Below, piece by piece: positions 59,581-64,000 of a stretch of 64,000 nucleotides of DNA. The notes under the pieces are model-generated. The model was not told the DNA's origin. It saw nothing but the letters and a program-made list of their open reading frames with translations, and did not search any database. Both the position numbers and the translations under genes were made by a program. Positions within the stretch are counted from its first letter, which is position 1. Each line of letters opens with the position of its first letter. The DNA comes from DASUAS01 sp963841415 (GTDB lineage Bacteria > Actinomycetota > Acidimicrobiia > IMCC26256 > DASPTH01): assembly GCA_963841415.1 (NCBI GenBank), contig CAWJCN010000004.1:1-64000 (forward strand). The letters run 5' to 3'.

Positions 59581-60029
59581 CCACCGCCGAGACCGCACCG
59601 GCCGAAGGTCCCTCGCCGCCGCTCCCCCAGCCCGACCCGCTCACGCAGTTCTTCTGGGACGGCGTCGCCGAGGGTGAGCTGCGCATCCAGCGCTGCCAGT
59701 CGTGCGGGCACTACCTCCACTACCCGAAGGTGCTGTGCCGGTACTGCCAGTCCGACGACCTGGCCGGCGAACGCGTGTCGGGCCGCGCCACGCTCTACAC
59801 GTGGACGGTCGCGGTGCAACCGTTCCACCCGTTCTACGTCGACCGCGTCCCCTACATCGTTGCGACGGTCGAGCTCGAGGAGGAGCCGGGCCTGATGTTC
59901 ATGACTCAGCTCGTCGACTGCACCGAGGACGACCTTCGGATCGGCATGCCGGTCGAGGTCGTGTTCGTCGACCTGCATCCCGACCTGACGTTGCCGTTCT
60001 TCCGGCCCGTCGCCGGGGGTGATCGCTGA
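59577..60029 (+). CDS. DUF35 zinc-ribbon OB-fold protein
   Basis: A 150-residue protein with a rubredoxin-like zinc ribbon (CQSCGHYLHYPKVLCRYCQS, four Cys) followed by an OB-fold (GRATLYTWTVAVQPFHPFYV, VELEEEPGLMFMTQLVDCTE). DUF35 proteins bind thiolase-like partners; ChsH2-type proteins with Ltp2 form an aldolase in cholesterol side-chain degradation. ATG 59577 overlaps the CoA-transferase stop by four bases. Its TGA overlaps the first ATG of the five-unit mini-ORF array. The thiolase gene follows that array. Confidence 0.85.
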   Translation: MTTAETAPAEGPSPPLPQPDPLTQFFWDGVAEGELRIQRCQSCGHYLHYPKVLCRYCQSDDLAGERVSGRATLYTWTVAVQPFHPFYVDRVPYIVATVELEEEPGLMFMTQLVDCTEDDLRIGMPVEVVFVDLHPDLTLPFFRPVAGGDR

Positions 60030-60338
60030 TGGAGACGAAGCGAAGGAGTGATCGGATGATCGGGACGACGCAGCGGAGTCGACCGTTCTGATGGAGACGA
60101 AGCGAAGGAGTGATCGGATGATCGGGACGACGCAGCGGAGTCGACCGTTCTGATGGAGACGAAGCGAAGGAGTGATCGGATGATCGGGACGACGCAGCGG
60201 AGTCGACCGTTCTGATGGAGACGAAGCGAAGGAGTGATCGGATGATCGGGACGACGCAGCGGAGTCGACCGTTCTGATGGAGACGAAGCGAAGGAGTGAT
60301 CGGATGATCGGGACGACGCAGCGGAGTCGACCGTTCTG
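60029..60338 (+). repeat. Five tandem 62-bp mini-ORF units inside an operon
   Basis: Five identical 62-bp units (starting 60029, 60091, 60153, 60215, 60277) lie between the DUF35 stop and the thiolase start. Each encodes METKRRSDRMIGTTQRSRPF plus TGA and ends in TGATG with the next unit. The DUF35 TGA overlaps the first ATG, and the fifth TGA overlaps the thiolase ATG at 60339. The units resemble those at 51222 (about 70 percent by eye) but are distinct in sequence. Confidence 0.9.
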
Positions 60339-61496
60339 ATGGCAACGGGACAGCGCGTCGCCGTCGTCGGACTGGGGTACTCGCACGTCGGGCGCAACAC
60401 GGGTCTGTCGATCGACGATCACATGATCCAGGCGACCAAGGCCGCGCTCGCCGACTCCGGACTCACCATCGGCGACATCGACGGCGTCACGTCCGTCGGC
60501 AGCGAGCCACTCAACGATGCCTGGCTGCTCGGCATCGAACCGGTGAACTGGTGGGCGTCGGGGTTGATGGCGCCTGCGTTCTCGTACTCGGCCACGCAGG
60601 CGATCGCCGCCATCGCGTCGGGCTTCTGCCACACCGCCCTCGCACTGCGGGTGATCGGCCAGCAGCCGAGCGCGTCGGCCCTGGTGAAGGGCGCGGGCTC
60701 CGACCACCCGATGACGTCGATGTTGCACAAGGCCGCGGGCGACCGCCAGTTCCTGGTGCCGTTCGGCGCCGGCAGCCCGGTGCAGTGGGCCGGGATGTTC
60801 ACGCAGCGCTACCTGCAGCAGTTCGACGCGACCGAGGAGGACTTCGGCCGTCACGTGATCACGCAGCGCTACCACGCGTCGATGAACGACGACGCGATCT
60901 TTCGCGACCCGCTCACGATGGACGACTACCTCTCCGCGCGTTACGTGTCGAAGCCGTTGCGCATCCTCGACTGCGACTACCCCGTCGACTCCGGCTCAGC
61001 AGTCATCTTCACCACCGAGGAGCGGGCGCGTGACCTCGCGCAGCCCGTCGTGCTGGTGGAGTCGTACGCGCTCAACGCGATCCGCGACCTCCACTTCGAG
61101 GTGATGTCGGACATGGTGCACACCGCTCCGGTGCAGACCGCGAAGAAGCTGTGGGAGGCCACCGACCTCACTCCCGCCGACGTCGACACCGCGCAGCTGT
61201 ACGACGGCTTCTCGATCATCGTGTTCCAGTGGCTCGAGGCGCTCGGCTTCTGCGGCGACGGCGAGGCGGCTGCGTTCGTCCGCGAGGGCAACACGCGGCT
61301 CGGTGGCTCGTTGCCCGTGAACACCGACGGCGGCGCGTGCAACGTCGGCCGTCGCCACGGCGCCAACTTCTGCATCGAGGCGACGCGCCAGCTGCGCGGC
61401 CAGTGCGGCGAACGTCAGATCGATGGCGCCGAGGTCGCGGTGTGGACCAACGCCGTCGGCCCCTTCTCCGCCGGCGCTCTCCTCACCCGCGGCTGA
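60339..61496 (+). CDS. Ltp2-like thiolase-family protein
   Basis: A 385-residue thiolase-fold protein of the lipid-transfer/Ltp2 group: VAVVGLGYSHVGRNTGLSID, FSYSATQAIAAIASGFCHTA where the nucleophilic Cys of true thiolases is absent, LYDGFSIIVFQWLEALGFCG and VNTDGGACNVGRRHGANFCI. With its DUF35 partner it probably cleaves a C-C bond (retro-aldol) in steroid or branched-acid degradation. ATG 60339 is coupled by TGATG to the last mini-ORF unit. Confidence 0.82.
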   Translation: MATGQRVAVVGLGYSHVGRNTGLSIDDHMIQATKAALADSGLTIGDIDGVTSVGSEPLNDAWLLGIEPVNWWASGLMAPAFSYSATQAIAAIASGFCHTALALRVIGQQPSASALVKGAGSDHPMTSMLHKAAGDRQFLVPFGAGSPVQWAGMFTQRYLQQFDATEEDFGRHVITQRYHASMNDDAIFRDPLTMDDYLSARYVSKPLRILDCDYPVDSGSAVIFTTEERARDLAQPVVLVESYALNAIRDLHFEVMSDMVHTAPVQTAKKLWEATDLTPADVDTAQLYDGFSIIVFQWLEALGFCGDGEAAAFVREGNTRLGGSLPVNTDGGACNVGRRHGANFCIEATRQLRGQCGERQIDGAEVAVWTNAVGPFSAGALLTRG

Positions 61497-61520
61497 CGAA
61501 CGGTGGGGTGGGCCGGGCGA

Positions 61521-62420
61521 TCAGGTGGGCGGGATGTAGGTGGCGCCGAAGGCTTGGAGGAAGTCGAGCAGCTCCGCGGGGGCACCGCCGGGGTGGCCGA
61601 TGTTGACCCAGCCGACGCCGGCAGATTCCATGCGCCCGAGCTCGTCGAAGTGGCGCTCGACGTCGCTGGTGGGCTCGTGCATGCCCTCACCCATGTAGCT
61701 CATGCAGATCTCGATCTCGCCGGCGCGGTCGCCGGCCATGTCCTTGACCTCGGCGATCATCCCCGCGAGCTGGTCGAGTCCCGAGATGTGCGGCGACCGA
61801 GTCGTCTTCGCAACCTCCTCGGGGATGCCCATCGGCATCCACCCCTGCACGGTCGCCGCGCGCCGACGGCTGAGCTTGGAGTTGCCGCCGATCCAGATCG
61901 GCACCGGGTTCTGTGCGGGCACGGGCCGCTGGATGACACCCTTGGCGGTGAAGTGGAGACCGCTCGCGTCGAACGGTTCGCCCGACCACGCCTTCGGCAG
62001 GAGCTCCAACGCCTCGTCGAACAGTGCGTTGCGCTCGTCGAAGTCGACGCCCAGCGCGAAGAACTCGGTCTTGTGGTAGCCGGCGCCGAGCCCGAGGATG
62101 AACCGGCCGTTGGAACAGCGGTCGAGCGTGGCCGCGGTCTTCGCCAGCATGAACGGGTTGCGGTAGGGCACGACCGACAGGTGCGTCAGCAGCTTGATCC
62201 GCTCGGTGACCGCGGCCGCGAACGCAAGGCCGACGAACGGGTCGAGGGTCTGGTGCCCGCCGTGCGCCAACCAGTTGGCGCCCGGGACCGGGTGCTCGGT
62301 GAGCGCGAAGGCGTCGAACCCGGCCGCTTCGGCGGCGACCGCGACGTCGCTGATCTCACCGGAGTCGAGCATGTCGCGCTCGAGGCCCGACACCTCGGGG
62401 TAGTTGAACACGAACTTCAC
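61521..62420 (-). CDS. LLM-class F420-dependent oxidoreductase
   Basis: A 299-residue luciferase-like barrel: FDAFALTEHPVPGANWLAHG, IKLLTHLSVVPYRNPFMLAK, TLDRCSNGRFILGLGAGYHK and VPIWIGGNSKLSRRRAA. GTG 62420 overlaps the acyl-CoA synthetase stop (GTGA), so the two are coupled. Probably F420-dependent; the substrate may be a CoA ester or derived alcohol in the same catabolic pathway. Confidence 0.83.
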   Translation of the reverse strand: MKFVFNYPEVSGLERDMLDSGEISDVAVAAEAAGFDAFALTEHPVPGANWLAHGGHQTLDPFVGLAFAAAVTERIKLLTHLSVVPYRNPFMLAKTAATLDRCSNGRFILGLGAGYHKTEFFALGVDFDERNALFDEALELLPKAWSGEPFDASGLHFTAKGVIQRPVPAQNPVPIWIGGNSKLSRRRAATVQGWMPMGIPEEVAKTTRSPHISGLDQLAGMIAEVKDMAGDRAGEIEICMSYMGEGMHEPTSDVERHFDELGRMESAGVGWVNIGHPGGAPAELLDFLQAFGATYIPPT

Positions 62421-64000
62421 GAGCCCTCCTCCGAGAGCTGCTTGACCAGCTCGTGCTTGAGGATCTTGAACGTCGCGTTGCGCGGCAGCACGGCGACGAC
62501 CTCGAGCTGCTCCGGGACCTTCTGCGTCATGAGGCCGGCGTCGCGGCAGAACTGCTGCATCTCCGCGAACGTCAGCGGTTCCTGATCGGCGGGCGTCTCC
62601 ACGACCGCACACACGCGCTCGCCGCGCTCGCGGTCGGGCAGACCGATCACCGCCACCGCCGCGACCTTCGGATGCGTCTGCAGCAGGTCTTCGATCTCGC
62701 GTGGGCTGATGTTCTCGCCCTTGCGGATGATGAGCTCCTTCGTACGCCCGGTCAGAACGAGGTGACCGTCGTCGCGGAGATAGCCGCGGTCGCCGGTGGT
62801 GAAGAACCCGTCGTCGCCGAACGCGGCCGCCGTCTGCACCGGATCCATGTAGCCCTTGGCCAGCATCGGGCCGCTCACCCGCACCTCGCCGGTCACACCG
62901 GCCGCGACCGCCGCGCCCTGGTCGTCGACCACCTGCACGACGCAGCCGAACACCGGCGCGCCGTCGGTGTTCATCAGCTGCTCGTCGGTGTCGGTGTACG
63001 AGCCCTGGGTGATCATCGGGCACTCGGTCATGCCGTAGCCGTGGCAGATCGGGATGTGCATCTCGGCGCGCACCTCGCGGAACACCTCGGGCGGCTTGGG
63101 CGCGCCGCCACCGTTCAGCAACCGGAGCGACGGGATCACAGGCTGCGACGGATCCTTCCGCTGCTCGTTGAGGAACGCGAAGTAGAACGCGGTGCTCCCG
63201 CCCGCCATCGTGACGCCGTGCTTCGAGAACGTGGCCACCGCGCCCGCGGGGTCGAACGCCTCGAGCAGGACCGCGGGCATGCCGTACGCCAGCACCACCA
63301 CCAGGTAGTCGGGACCGCCGATGTGCGTGCACGGGAACGCCATCGAGCCGACGTCGTCGGTCTCCGGTTGCATCGCGTACGCGAGACCGATCCCACCGGC
63401 GATGAGCCCGCGGTCAGAGTGCATGACGCACTTCGGCGCGGCGGTGGTGCCGGAGGTCGAGTAGAGCCAGCGCACCGCGTCGCCGTCGGTGGGCGGCGCG
63501 GGCAGGGTGCTCGGGTCACCCTCGGGGAGCCCGCCATTCTGAAGGTCGGAGACGACGAGCACCTCGAACGCGCCACCCGATGCGTCCTGCAGCCCCTTCG
63601 CCATCGCCTCGTAGTCGAAGTTGCGCCACACGCCGGGGACGGCGAAGAAGCGCGCCCCGGCCTGCTGGAGCACCGATCCGACTTCGCGCTCGCGGTAGAT
63701 GGGGATGATCGGCACCTGGGTGGCGCCGAGGCGCGCCAGCGCGAAGGACAGCACGATCGACTCGATGCGCGTGGGAAGCTGCCACGCGACCGGCGTGTCG
63801 GGCCCGACGCCCTGCGCGACGAGCCCGGCCGCCGCCCGCTCGCTCCAGTCGCGGAACTCGCCGAAGGTGACCGTACGGTCCTGTTCGTCGATCAACATCG
63901 GAGCGTCGGGCGACATCGTCGCTCGCCGGTCGAGCAGCTCCCACAACGTCGCGGCGTCGTCGATCGGCGCGTTCGAAATGCCAGCAGTACCCGCGCTCAC
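62417..64000 (-). CDS. Acyl-CoA synthetase (AMP-binding)
   Basis: A 527-residue adenylate-forming enzyme: VRWLYSTSGTTAAPKCVMHS (ATP-binding motif), CHGYGMTECPMI, GDRGYLRDDGHLVLTGRTKE, the hinge LIIRKGENISPREIEDLL, and a C-terminal Lys in RNATFKILKHELVKQL. It activates a fatty, aromatic or steroid acid with CoA. The start appears to be the GTG at 64000, the very last base triplet of the window, so a start further upstream cannot be excluded. It heads a minus-strand operon with the LLM gene. Confidence 0.87.
   Translation of the reverse strand: MSAGTAGISNAPIDDAATLWELLDRRATMSPDAPMLIDEQDRTVTFGEFRDWSERAAAGLVAQGVGPDTPVAWQLPTRIESIVLSFALARLGATQVPIIPIYREREVGSVLQQAGARFFAVPGVWRNFDYEAMAKGLQDASGGAFEVLVVSDLQNGGLPEGDPSTLPAPPTDGDAVRWLYSTSGTTAAPKCVMHSDRGLIAGGIGLAYAMQPETDDVGSMAFPCTHIGGPDYLVVVLAYGMPAVLLEAFDPAGAVATFSKHGVTMAGGSTAFYFAFLNEQRKDPSQPVIPSLRLLNGGGAPKPPEVFREVRAEMHIPICHGYGMTECPMITQGSYTDTDEQLMNTDGAPVFGCVVQVVDDQGAAVAAGVTGEVRVSGPMLAKGYMDPVQTAAAFGDDGFFTTGDRGYLRDDGHLVLTGRTKELIIRKGENISPREIEDLLQTHPKVAAVAVIGLPDRERGERVCAVVETPADQEPLTFAEMQQFCRDAGLMTQKVPEQLEVVAVLPRNATFKILKHELVKQLSEEGS

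Overview
The window looks like chromosome from a high-GC actinobacterium, probably of the Acidimicrobiia or a related lineage. The reasons are the strong G+C bias in coding DNA, F420-dependent LLM oxidoreductases, a mycothiol-type maleylpyruvate isomerase family protein, Ltp2/DUF35-like sterol or fatty-acid genes, and many genes whose TAGGCT-like -10 box lies only 6-9 nt before the start codon, which suggests leaderless mRNAs. The taxon is an inference from gene content.

Region 1 (about 316-12054) is an integrated genomic island. A perfect 47-bp direct repeat (316-362 and 12008-12054) corresponds to the 3' part of an initiator tRNA-Met gene whose intact copy is at 12008-12084 on the minus strand. 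A tyrosine recombinase gene lies next to it. Cargo: a GNAT/DUF1778 toxin-antitoxin pair; a primase-polymerase/helicase gene of the type found in TOTE conflict systems; two alpha/beta hydrolases; an ECF41-type sigma factor that shares a mirror-image divergent promoter pair with one hydrolase; a GrdB-like gene with an in-frame TGA at its selenocysteine position; DoxX and DUF1330 proteins; and an IS110 remnant. Four of the larger genes carry single-base frameshifts, about sixteen of them in the primase-helicase gene alone. The two hydrolases and the toxin-antitoxin pair are intact.

Region 2 (12 kb-28 kb) is mostly intact chromosome: ABC exporters, a HugZ-like protein, a VapBC pair, a hydrolase/NTF2/LLM cluster, an SDR-isomerase pair, a glutamine-transaminase-like plus omega-amidase operon, a ferritin-like protein, and secreted proteins with a duplicated FtsX-extracellular-like domain. 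Region 3 (28.3-30.6 kb) is a compact restriction-modification-like operon in which the methyltransferase carries a degenerate copy of the neighbouring nuclease's domain. Region 4 (30.6-36.4 kb) is a cobalamin locus: a B12 riboswitch controls two secreted proteins that together resemble a split transcobalamin/intrinsic factor, divergent from an ECF transporter (T, fused A1-A2, S).

Region 5 (36.4-50 kb) holds metabolic and transport genes: a flavin reductase, an MBL hydrolase, a MarR-controlled ABC drug exporter, HIT, MaoC, an ABC exporter, a lipid kinase, a GDSL hydrolase, an acyl-CoA dehydrogenase and a Tat-exported amidohydrolase. Region 6 (50-64 kb) continues with lipid and CoA metabolism (CitE-like, tandem CaiB, DUF35, Ltp2-like thiolase, LLM, acyl-CoA synthetase, pantothenate kinase). 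It contains an unusual repeat family: 62-bp units, each encoding a 20-residue Arg-rich mini-ORF that ends in TGATG overlapping the next start codon. Units are in five tandem copies before two genes and single before a third. Related copies begin exactly at stop codons of other genes. This family, the island with its frameshifted genes, and the split transcobalamin locus are the most unusual parts of the window.
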